From: Thioalkalivibrio sp.
GTDB taxonomy: Bacteria; Pseudomonadota; Gammaproteobacteria; Ectothiorhodospirales; Ectothiorhodospiraceae
DNA: 6,148 nucleotides
Reading direction: 5' to 3'
Assembly (NCBI GenBank): GCA_018224485.1
Contig: JAGTVE010000055.1
Coordinates: 1-6,148, forward strand
Shown: positions 1-6,044 of the stretch, one piece after another
How the letters are laid out: each line of letters starts with the position of its first letter
Position numbering within the stretch: the stretch's first letter is position 1
Program-made: the position numbers and the translations under genes
Notes under the pieces: generated by a model
The model's database searches: none
What the model saw: only the letters and a program-made list of their open reading frames with translations
What the model was told of the DNA's origin: nothing

Positions 1-300
1 GGGATCGGTGGCCAGCACCTCCTCGGGGGTCTTGTCCCGGAAGGGCAGCAGCATCAGCGCCATCAACCCACGCACGGTGGCGGTCTCCGCGTCGGCCTCC
101 AGGACCAGCTTCGGGGGATCCTCGTCGCTGAGGTGCGCGACCAGCCACGCCTGCGTGTTGCAATCCTTGATCCGGGTCTCCTCGGTCAACTGCTCCGACG
201 GCAGGTTCGGCATCTGCCGTCCCATGTCCTCGATCATCTTGTAGCGGTCTTCCCAATCCGGAAGCATCTCGAAGGCTTCCATCAGTTCCTGCATCTTCAT
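1..300 (-). CDS. sufE: SufE-like cysteine desulfuration / sulfur-transfer protein (3' end outside the window)
   Basis: SufE-family proteins accept persulfide sulfur from the cysteine desulfurase SufS on one conserved cysteine and pass it to the SufB scaffold, in the cytoplasm. The 100 codons visible read MKMQELMEAFEMLPDWEDRY onward. They align with E. coli SufE along the DW-E-RY segment, and the sulfur-acceptor motif IKDCNTQAW matches E. coli IQGCQSQVW, putting the acceptor at Cys47. A later segment, VRGLMALML, matches the family's VKGLIAVVF. The gene runs off the left edge; the family is usually about 140 residues, so roughly 40 are missing. The start at 300 is preceded by GGAGGA at 7 nt spacing. 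It lies 46 nt after the sufB stop and should share the suf transcript. Finding it directly after sufB rather than after sufS is slightly unusual. The family call is confident; the exact symbol is less so, since CsdE-like paralogues look alike. Confidence 0.9.
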   Translation of the reverse strand, partial: MKMQELMEAFEMLPDWEDRYKMIEDMGRQMPNLPSEQLTEETRIKDCNTQAWLVAHLSDEDPPKLVLEADAETATVRGLMALMLLPFRDKTPEEVLATDP

Positions 301-346
301 CTGTTTCTCCTCCCGATCGCGCCGGGTTGCAACTCGCCCGTGGCAG

Positions 347-1795
<1,449 letters not shown>

Positions 1796-1827
1796 GATTC
1801 TCGCTCCGGTTGGTCTAGTTAAGTCGT

Positions 1828-2280
1828 TCACAGTGCTGCCGCGCGGGCCCCGCCCCAGGTCACCGCCACCGGAACTGTGCCGGTGGCCAGGTCGTTGAGC
1901 GTGACGACGGACAGGGCCTGGCGAAAGGCCGCGTTGATATGCACCCAGTGCGGACGGGTATTGCAATTGCTGTGGATCTGGCAGTCCAGCTCCTCGGTCA
2001 TGCACTGGGTCAGGGCAATGGGACCTTCAACCGCTTCGATGATCACCGCGAGGCTGGTGTCTCCCGGACGCCGGGCCAGCCGGTAGCCGCCGTTGCGACC
2101 CTGGATCGACAGCAGAACCCCGTGATCCCTGAGCAGCTTCAGCAGTTTCACCACGGTCGGCATCGCGATCCGAGTGTACTCCGACAGCTGCCGGGCGGTG
2201 ATTCCCTGCGCGCCTTGCTCTCGGGCGATCTCGGACAGGATCACGATCGCGTAGTCACTGAGCTTGCTGATTCGTAGCAT
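1828..2280 (-). CDS. Rrf2-family SUF operon regulator (IscR-like, three-cysteine cluster ligands)
   Basis: This 150-residue protein belongs to the Rrf2/IscR winged-helix family, in the branch found at the head of gammaproteobacterial suf operons. The N-terminal part (about 1-60) is the DNA-binding region: MLRISKLSDYAIVILSEIA, a recognition segment TARQLSEYTRIAMPTVVKLL, then the wing GRNGGYRLAR at 61-70. Three cysteines, Cys93, Cys100 and Cys106, match the cluster ligands of E. coli IscR (92, 98, 104). It probably holds a [2Fe-2S] cluster and represses the operon when clusters are plentiful. The C-terminal stretch WVHINAAFRQALSVVTLNDL is typical of the SUF-type subfamily. The last 16 or so residues are Ala/Gly/Val-rich and look unconserved. 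The start at 2280 fits the family N-terminus, although only a weak GGGGCA lies upstream as a possible ribosome site. It is first in the suf operon and likely autoregulated through the repeats at 2301-2338. No symbol is given because iscR would overstate identity. Confidence 0.92.
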   Translation of the reverse strand: MLRISKLSDYAIVILSEIAREQGAQGITARQLSEYTRIAMPTVVKLLKLLRDHGVLLSIQGRNGGYRLARRPGDTSLAVIIEAVEGPIALTQCMTEELDCQIHSNCNTRPHWVHINAAFRQALSVVTLNDLATGTVPVAVTWGGARAAAL

Positions 2281-2300
2281 GGTTGCGGCGGTGCCCCGTT

Positions 2301-2338
2301 AAACAGTACCGATCTGGTCAAACAGTACTTAATTGGTC
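2301..2338 (-). promoter_or_regulatory. Putative operator for the Rrf2 regulator: two direct GTACTGTTT repeats plus an IscR type-1-like motif
   Basis: Reading the minus strand, GTACTGTTTGAC and GTACTGTTTAAC (plus-strand AAACAGTAC at 2320-2328 and 2301-2309) are direct repeats 19 bp apart, about two helical turns. Overlapping the upstream copy is GACCAATTAAGTAC (2325-2338). It resembles the core of the E. coli IscR type-1 site, GAC-N6-AGTC, at GAC-CAATTA-AGTA. The block lies at or just downstream of the predicted suf start site, a position suited to repression. The repeats are seen directly; the operator role is inferred. Confidence 0.5.
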
Positions 2339-2340
2339 CC

Positions 2341-2368
2341 ATTTTACCCGAAAAAGTAGGGGCGTTAA
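2341..2368 (-). promoter_or_regulatory. Predicted sigma-70-type promoter of the suf operon
   Basis: On the minus strand, TTAACG (2363-2368) and TAAAAT (2341-2346) are separated by 16 nt. TAAAAT matches the -10 consensus at five of six positions and TTAACG the -35 at four of six. Transcription would start near 2334, giving a leader of about 54 nt that contains the direct repeats described separately. Placement rests on motif matching only. Confidence 0.5.
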
Positions 2369-2374
2369 CGCCCC
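2359..2374. repeat. Perfect 16-bp palindrome GGGGCGTTAACGCCCC
   Basis: Six G/C-dominated pairs flank a TTAA centre. It overlaps the predicted -35 of the suf promoter, so it could be an operator. On the minus strand it is followed by TACTTTTT, so it also looks like a short intrinsic terminator, though no annotated gene runs into it from that side. The palindrome is certain; its role is not. Confidence 0.55.
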
Positions 2375-2521
2375 CGACCTGTTTGCTGAGTGCGAATGAT
2401 GCCGCCGGGGCCGCGAGCCCGGCAATAAACATCCCGCGATACAGGGAAACCCAGTCGCGCGAGCAACGGCCGCCGACCAGACGGCACGGTGCAACGGGGC
2501 GTTGCAAAGGTCCAGTGCCCG
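2375..2521. other. Right half of the divergent intergenic region; no gene recognised
   Basis: This stretch completes the 253-nt gap between the regulator and the cyclotransferase. It contains a modest inverted repeat (GCCGGG, 8-nt loop, CCCGGC, about 2404-2423) and no convincing coding sequence. Open frames cross it on both strands, but they lack a ribosome site and recognisable protein features. Confidence 0.5.
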
Positions 2522-2527
2522 TACAAT
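2522..2527 (+). promoter_or_regulatory. -10-like TACAAT placed 6 nt before the cyclotransferase ATG
   Basis: TACAAT matches the -10 consensus at five of six positions. Its expected start site, about 7 nt downstream, falls on or next to the ATG at 2534, which would make the mRNA leaderless. The nearest -35-like motif, TTGCAA (2502-2507), is only 14 nt away, too close for a standard promoter. The call is therefore tentative. Confidence 0.3.
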
Positions 2528-2533
2528 GGGCTC

Positions 2534-3424
2534 ATGTTCCCCTCGATCGAGGATACAGTGACGGCCGCCGGGAGCCGATTGTTCGTGTATGGCACGCTGC
2601 TGCGAGGCCTGAGCCGGGCACAGGTGCTGCGCGGCGCGCGTTTTCTCGGCCCTGCCCTCGTCGAGGGAAGACTCTTCGATCTGGGGCGCTACCCGGGGCT
2701 GCGTCCCGGCCGCGGCCTGGTCGTCGGCGAGCTCTGGGAGGTCGATACCGCGACACTGGAGCGCATCGACCGCATCGAGGGCTTCGATCCCCGTGATCGG
2801 ACCGGATCGCTCTACCAACGCGTGAAGACGCCGGTTCGCAGCCTTTCGGGAACACCGTTCTCGGCAGCCACCTATCGCTACAACCGCAGGCCACCCGGCG
2901 ACGCGCGCATCGGGCACGGTGACTACCGCCGGTACCTGCTGGAACACCGCCCGGGGCAGCAGCCGATGGTCGCCTACGGATCCAATCTCCGGCGGTCCCG
3001 CATCGAGGAGAGGATCGGCCCGGTGGGGCGACGTCGCCCCGGCGCCCTCCCGGGCTTCCGCCTGAGTCTCGAAAAGCGTGCGGCGGGCGGACCCCGGGTG
3101 GTGGCGAACCTGCGTTTCACCGGCCGGGACGGGTGCCCCGGTGCGCTGCACCGGGTGGAGCCTCGGCAACTCGAGGCCATGGACCGGTTCGAGGGCACGC
3201 CCGATCACTACCTGCGCGTGGTGCTTCCCTTTCGGCCCGAAGGCGAGCGGGGCCTGCGCCTCGCACACACCTGGATTGCGCATCCCGACCGGGTGACGAC
3301 GGGCCTGCCGGTTGCGCCCGAATACCTTGCGCACCTGCGCGCGGGCTACGGGGAGTTCGGGTGGACGCAGGGACCGATCGAATTGGCGGTGGCGGACCTG
3401 CCTGAGGGTACAGACGAGGGATGA
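2534..3424 (+). CDS. Two-domain gamma-glutamylcyclotransferase-like (AIG2/GGCT fold) protein
   Basis: This 296-residue protein carries two copies of the cyclotransferase fold, which in known members releases 5-oxoproline from gamma-glutamyl amino compounds. Numbering from the ATG at 2534, domain 1 (about 15-125) has LFVYGTL near residue 17, GELWEVD, and IDRIEGF with Glu82. It resembles the short GGACT/BtrG type. Domain 2 (about 145-275) opens with MVAYGSNL near 145 and has MDRFEGTPDHYLRV with Glu220. It ends in GLPVAPEYLAHLRAGYGEFG, close to the human GGCT arrangement (YGSNL, LDEQEG, GLPLEYQEKL). In this family the LDxxEG glutamate is the catalytic acid/base, and both copies keep it. The frame opens further upstream at a GTG (2489), but nothing family-like lies there. 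No clear Shine-Dalgarno precedes the ATG, only GGG 3 nt before it. There are no signal peptide or membrane segments. The substrate is unknown, and the gene stands alone, divergent from suf. Confidence 0.85.
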   Translation: MFPSIEDTVTAAGSRLFVYGTLLRGLSRAQVLRGARFLGPALVEGRLFDLGRYPGLRPGRGLVVGELWEVDTATLERIDRIEGFDPRDRTGSLYQRVKTPVRSLSGTPFSAATYRYNRRPPGDARIGHGDYRRYLLEHRPGQQPMVAYGSNLRRSRIEERIGPVGRRRPGALPGFRLSLEKRAAGGPRVVANLRFTGRDGCPGALHRVEPRQLEAMDRFEGTPDHYLRVVLPFRPEGERGLRLAHTWIAHPDRVTTGLPVAPEYLAHLRAGYGEFGWTQGPIELAVADLPEGTDEG

Positions 3425-3445
3425 AGAAAGATTCTGCCCCGGTTC

Positions 3446-3638
3446 GCGCCGCATCGCGGCCGGAGGCCGCTCCCACGGGGGATCACCGAAGGCTCTTCTG
3501 AGATCCGCGCCCTATCACGGCCGGAGGCCGCTCCCACGGGGATCACCGAAGGCTCTTCCTGGATCCGCGCCACATCGCGGCCGGAGGCCGCTCCCACGAA
3601 GCCTCCAAATTCTTGTGGGAGCGGCCTCCGGCCGTGAT
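3446..3638. repeat. REP/BIME-like cluster: three direct and one inverted palindromic elements
   Basis: Each 24-bp element contains GCGGCCGGAGGCCGCTCCC, or a one-base variant, folding as a 6-bp GC stem around GGA. Copies lie at 3453-3476, 3514-3537 and 3574-3597 in one direction, and at 3615-3638 in the other. The inverted copy is an exact reverse complement of the second copy. The linkers after copies 1 and 2 are also near-identical (GGGGATCACCGAAGGCTCTT, then GGATCCGCGCC or similar), so the whole 60/61-bp unit is tandemly duplicated. Elements of the GTGGGAGCGGCC type are common REPs in gammaproteobacteria and are thought to be mobilised by RAYT transposases. No RAYT gene is present here. Confidence 0.88.
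3574..3638. terminator. Long hairpin from the head-to-head REP pair, possible transcript end
   Basis: REP copies 3 and 4 are reverse complements over 24 bp with a single mismatch, separated by a 17-nt spacer (3598-3614). In RNA they would form a long stem-loop after the cyclotransferase gene. No T-run follows on either strand. It may therefore block processive 3' decay or promote rho-assisted ending rather than act as a classical intrinsic terminator. Confidence 0.4.
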
Positions 3639-3716
3639 CGGCCTCGGGCATGCACCGACGCCGGAAGGTTGCACCACCCAGGACATTCGGATGCAGAGCC
3701 GCCGGCGGGGGTTCGG

Positions 3717-3722
3717 TATACT
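3717..3722 (+). promoter_or_regulatory. -10-like TATACT upstream of dapD
   Basis: TATACT matches the -10 consensus at five of six positions and is the best candidate in the region before dapD. No good -35 sits 16-18 nt upstream. A start near 3729 would give a leader of about 120 nt. Confidence 0.4.
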
Positions 3723-3797
3723 GACGTCTTAACTGCGGTGGGCCACGGCCGCCGCGGGTGATGCCACAGGTGCGATGCCCCAGCCTGCGAACGAACT

Positions 3798-3814
3798 GCC
3801 CGGTCGCTCCGGGC
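3798..3814 (+). other. GC hairpin in the dapD leader
   Basis: GCCCGG (3798-3803) and CCGGGC (3809-3814) form a perfect 6-bp stem with loop TCGCT. An outer CTG/CAG pairing is possible with a one-base bulge. It lies 35 nt before the dapD ATG and leaves the ribosome site free. There is no T-run, so a terminator is unlikely. Confidence 0.4.
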
Positions 3815-3849
3815 GCCAGTCAGCCCCACCGACCCAAAGGAACGAATCC

Positions 3850-4677
3850 ATGTCCGACCTCAGAGCCGTCATCGAGGCCGCCTTCGAGCGGCGCACCCAG
3901 ATCACCCCCCGCAACGTCGAGACCCCGGTGAAGGACGCCGTGCGCGAGACCATCGAACAGCTCGACCGCGGCAGCCTGCGCGTGGCCGAAAAGGTCGACG
4001 GGCAGTGGTTGGTGCACGAATGGCTGAAGAAGGCGGTGCTGCTCTCCTTCCGCATCGAGGAGAACCAGTTCATCAAGGGCGGCTTCACCAACTACTACGA
4101 CAAGGTGCCGTCCAAATTCGCCGACACCAGCAGCCGGGACTTCCGCTCCGGTGGCGTCCGCGTGGTGCCGCCCGCGACCGCGCGCAAGGGCGCGCCCCTC
4201 GCCCCGAACGTGGTGCTGATGCCCTCGTACGTGAACATCGGCGCCTACGTGGACGAGGGCACGATGGTCGATACCTGGGCGACCGTCGGATCCTGCGCCC
4301 AGGTGGGCCGGAACGTGCACCTGTCGGGAGGCGTGGGCATCGGCGGCGTGCTGGAGCCACTGCAGGCGGCACCGACGATCATCGAGGACAACTGTTTTAT
4401 CGGCGCACGTTCGGAGATCGTCGAAGGCGTGATCGTCGAGGAGGGGGCCGTGATCTCCATGGGGGTCTTCATCGGCCAGAGCACGCGCATCTACGATCGG
4501 GAGAAAGACGAGGTCACCTATGGCCGCGTGCCCGCCGGGGCCGTAGTGGTCTCCGGCACCCTGCCCGCAAAGGACGGCAAGTATTCGCTGTACTGCGCGG
4601 TGATCGTGAAGCGCGTGGACGAGAAGACCAAGGCCAAGGTCGGCCTGAACCAGTTGCTGCGGGAGGTGCAGGGCTGA
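3850..4677 (+). CDS. dapD: 2,3,4,5-tetrahydropyridine-2,6-dicarboxylate N-succinyltransferase
   Basis: DapD transfers succinate from succinyl-CoA to tetrahydrodipicolinate in the succinylase branch leading to meso-diaminopimelate and lysine. It acts as a cytoplasmic trimer. The protein is 275 residues against 274 in E. coli. An alpha-helical N-terminal domain (about 1-100) is followed by the left-handed beta-helix of hexapeptide repeats (about 105-235), including MPSYVNIGAYVDEGTMVDTW, GVGIGGVLEP and IIEDNCFIGARSEIVEGV. The catalytic residues of the family, Asp141 (TMVDTW) and Glu189 (GARSE), are both present. The C-terminal YGRVPAGAVVVSG and DGKYSLYCAVIVKRVD match E. coli closely. The frame is open 25 codons further upstream, but MSDLRAVIEAAF fits the family start and AAAGGA lies 8 nt before it. 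The gene stands alone without other dap genes and converges on the next gene with 90 nt between. I see no intrinsic terminator in that gap. Confidence 0.97.
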   Translation: MSDLRAVIEAAFERRTQITPRNVETPVKDAVRETIEQLDRGSLRVAEKVDGQWLVHEWLKKAVLLSFRIEENQFIKGGFTNYYDKVPSKFADTSSRDFRSGGVRVVPPATARKGAPLAPNVVLMPSYVNIGAYVDEGTMVDTWATVGSCAQVGRNVHLSGGVGIGGVLEPLQAAPTIIEDNCFIGARSEIVEGVIVEEGAVISMGVFIGQSTRIYDREKDEVTYGRVPAGAVVVSGTLPAKDGKYSLYCAVIVKRVDEKTKAKVGLNQLLREVQG

Positions 4678-4767
4678 CACTGCCCCGCAGCGTTACCCCG
4701 GTCGATCGCGATCCGCCTCGCCAGGGATACCTGATCTCGGCCGACGCGTCGCCGCAACTCGGTGGCG

Positions 4768-5664
4768 TCAACGGTCGGGACAGCAGTAGCACGCCAGTAT
4801 CGTCGAGTCGTCATAGGCGTGACCGTCCTCGATCGCCCGCGACAGGGCGGCCCTGACGCGATCCACGCCGCTCAGGTCGAGCCCCAGTGCCGCGGCGGTA
4901 TTCGCGACGATGCCCATGTCCTTGGCATGCAGGTGCGCCATGAAGCCGGGCATGAAATCGTCGTCCAGCAGGCGCTGACCGTGCATCTCCATCACGCGTG
5001 ATCCGGCAAAGCCGCCCATCAGCGCCTTGCGCACTCGCGCCGGATCCACGTCGGCCGCCCGGGCCAGCGCAAAGGCCTCGCCGATCGCGACCAGTGTCTC
5101 GCCGATGATCAGCTGGTTGCAGGCCTTGGCGATCTGCCCCGCCCCGCTCTCTCCGACGTGGGTGAGCGTCTTGCCGACGAGATTCAGCAGGGGCCGCACC
5201 CGCTCCACGTCGGCCTCCGCGCCGCCGAGCATCAGCGTCAGGGTGCCCTCGATCGCACCCCGCTCACCCCCGGACACCGGTGCATCCACGAATCCGACAC
5301 CGGCCTCGCGCGCCCCCTCCGCGATCACGCGGGTGCGCATCGGGTCGATCGTGCTGTGATCCACGACGATCAGCCCCGGGGCCGCATGGCTCAGGATGCC
5401 GCCATCGTCCAGCATCAGGCCCTCGACGTCGGGCGTATCGGACACGTTCAGAAAGAGCACCCGCACCCCTGAAACCAGGCTCGCCAGGGTCTCTTCAGCG
5501 ATGGCACCGTCCCCCACGAGCTTCTGTGCCTGCTCCAGGCGACGCGCCCAGACGTGCACTGGCGCCCCACCGTGCAGCAGGTTCCGGACCATGGGTGCGC
5601 CCATGATGCCGAGCCCGACATAGCCGACGGGCAGCAGGTCCTTCGGGATTACGTTCTTCGTCAT
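4768..5664 (-). CDS. NAD(P)-dependent beta-hydroxyacid dehydrogenase (tartronate semialdehyde reductase / 3-hydroxyisobutyrate dehydrogenase family)
   Basis: Members of this family reversibly reduce short beta-keto acids or semialdehydes with NAD(P)H. Of 298 residues, the N-terminal Rossmann domain (about 12-170) starts with VGYVGLGIMGAPM, the dinucleotide-binding loop. The substrate-loop signature DAPVSGGERGAIEGTLTLM covers 127-145. The catalytic lysine is Lys180 in GAGQIAKACNQ, with Asn183 one turn on. The helical C-terminal domain contains FMPGFMAHLHAKDMG with Lys248. The ending DDSTILACY parallels E. coli GarR (ADHSALACY), which favours a 2-hydroxy-3-oxopropionate reductase over a true 3-hydroxyisobutyrate dehydrogenase, but the substrate cannot be fixed from sequence. 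After that point the protein stops early with CYCCPDR. The start at 5664 has a strong AAGGAGG 7 nt upstream; about ten residues precede the usual family start. It is a single gene, convergent with dapD and divergent from the Tat-signal gene. Confidence 0.88.
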   Translation of the reverse strand: MTKNVIPKDLLPVGYVGLGIMGAPMVRNLLHGGAPVHVWARRLEQAQKLVGDGAIAEETLASLVSGVRVLFLNVSDTPDVEGLMLDDGGILSHAAPGLIVVDHSTIDPMRTRVIAEGAREAGVGFVDAPVSGGERGAIEGTLTLMLGGAEADVERVRPLLNLVGKTLTHVGESGAGQIAKACNQLIIGETLVAIGEAFALARAADVDPARVRKALMGGFAGSRVMEMHGQRLLDDDFMPGFMAHLHAKDMGIVANTAAALGLDLSGVDRVRAALSRAIEDGHAYDDSTILACYCCPDR

Positions 5665-5689
5665 CGCAGTGCCTCCTTGTCGTCACTGG

Positions 5690-5695
5690 ATTCTA
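5690..5695 (-). promoter_or_regulatory. -10-like TAGAAT upstream of the dehydrogenase
   Basis: On the minus strand TAGAAT lies about 25 nt before the ATG and matches the -10 consensus at five of six positions. It would give a very short leader that still includes the AAGGAGG site at 5672-5678. No convincing -35 is visible, so activator dependence or a miscall are both possible. Confidence 0.35.
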
Positions 5696-5761
5696 GCAGC
5701 CCCCTTCCTTGCAGACGGACCTGTACCCTGTGCCTCTGCGAGCCGAAAGCCCTGTATGACC

Positions 5762-5788
5762 CATGCGGGTGGCGATTCCTGCCGCATG
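5762..5788. repeat. Inverted repeat CATGCGG / CCGCATG
   Basis: Seven perfectly paired bases (5762-5768 with 5782-5788) flank a 13-nt spacer in the GC-normal part of the divergent intergenic region. There is no adjacent T-run on either strand, so it is not a classical terminator. An operator or mRNA leader structure is possible. Confidence 0.35.
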
Positions 5789-5911
5789 TCCATTGAAGTT
5801 CGTGCTTGCGACCTGTTCATCCGCGGAGAATCATCACTCGACCATCAATAAATCTTATTTGTCGATATTGACTCGCTTTCTAAATATTCGAATCGAGAGA
5901 TAGATCAGCTA

Positions 5912-5940
5912 TTGATAATGTACGAATTCAGTCGTATTCT
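5912..5940 (+). promoter_or_regulatory. Predicted sigma-70-type promoter TTGATA-17-TATTCT
   Basis: TTGATA (5912-5917) and TATTCT (5935-5940) are separated by exactly 17 nt, each matching the consensus at four or five of six positions. The expected start is near 5947, giving a leader of about 130 nt to the ATG at 6076. It is the best-formed promoter in the window by spacing. A dyad sits in its spacer and a CRP/FNR-like site lies directly downstream. Confidence 0.5.
5921..5936. promoter_or_regulatory. Dyad TACGA-N6-TCGTA within the promoter spacer
   Basis: Two perfect 5-bp arms with a 6-bp gap occupy the spacer and the first bases of the -10 of the predicted promoter. This geometry suits a dimeric repressor. 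The factor is unknown and the dyad is short enough to arise by chance. Confidence 0.3.
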
Positions 5941-5983
5941 GACAATGTTTGTGAGTCAGATCACTTTTTGTCAGTCTTTTTTT
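5939..5983 (+). terminator. Terminator-like hairpin with T-run in the leader
   Basis: CTGACAA (5939-5945) pairs perfectly with TTGTCAG (5968-5974). GTGA/TCAC (5951-5954 with 5961-5964) forms an inner stem, and TTTTTTT follows at 5977-5983. The form is that of an intrinsic terminator, but the outer stem has only three G-C pairs and internal loops weaken it. It could end a short transcript started upstream of about 5935, or be a by-product of the protein-binding dyad. Confidence 0.35.
5950..5965. promoter_or_regulatory. CRP-family-like site TGTGA-N6-TCACT
   Basis: TGTGAGTCAGATCACT matches nine of ten arm positions of the CRP consensus TGTGA-N6-TCACA, centred at 5957.5. If a downstream promoter uses TATGAA (5986-5991) as its -10, the site would lie close to -41, the class II activator position. 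If the promoter at 5912-5940 is used, it lies just past the start site and would more likely repress. The core also sits in the loop of a terminator-like hairpin. Confidence 0.5.
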
Positions 5984-6000
5984 CGTATGAATTAACTTCC

Positions 6001-6014
6001 ATGATCTGAGTCAA
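6001..6014. promoter_or_regulatory. FNR/ANR-like site ATGAT-N4-GTCAA
   Basis: ATGATCTGAGTCAA matches eight of ten arm positions of the FNR consensus TTGAT-N4-ATCAA, centred at 6007.5. Its inner 12 bp are an inverted copy, 11 of 12 identical, of the inner part of the site at 5950-5965. A -10-like GATAAG/TAAGAA lies at 6027-6034, though closer to the site than the usual class II spacing. Confidence 0.45.
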
Positions 6015-6044
6015 GAATTTCGACCCGATAAGAATGCCTGATGG

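Noticed and set aside
1796..2005. N-terminal extension of the SufB frame by 70 codons
   Set aside because: It overlaps the regulator gene, reads as low-complexity Gly/Arg/Pro sequence, and the ATG at 1795 has a ribosome site and a family-like N-terminus.
2241..2507. Minus-strand frame of 88 codons overlapping the start of the regulator
   Set aside because: It has no ribosome site or family features, and it crosses the predicted promoter and palindrome.
2318..3454. 378-codon minus-strand open frame opposite the cyclotransferase
   Set aside because: The Arg/Ala/Pro-rich translation has no motif, while the plus strand carries two clear catalytic signatures over the same bases.
3446..3638. CRISPR array
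   Set aside because: The spacers are themselves near-identical, one copy is inverted, and the repeat core is a REP palindrome; no cas genes are nearby.
3312..3761. Open frames running through the REP cluster on both strands
   Set aside because: Their repeated peptide is just the translation of the REP elements (VGAASGRD-type), a common source of false genes.
4678..4767. Bidirectional terminator between dapD and the dehydrogenase
   Set aside because: Only two 10-bp palindromes without loops or T-runs are present (GATCGCGATC at 4704-4713 and CGACGCGTCG at 4742-4751).
4005..4856. Long plus-strand frame overlapping dapD
   Set aside because: It is an out-of-frame shadow of dapD with Gly/Arg-rich low-complexity sequence.
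5554..5851. Small plus-strand open frames antisense to, and just upstream of, the dehydrogenase start
   Set aside because: They have no ribosome sites, the composition is not protein-like, and they overlap the dehydrogenase start and its promoter region.
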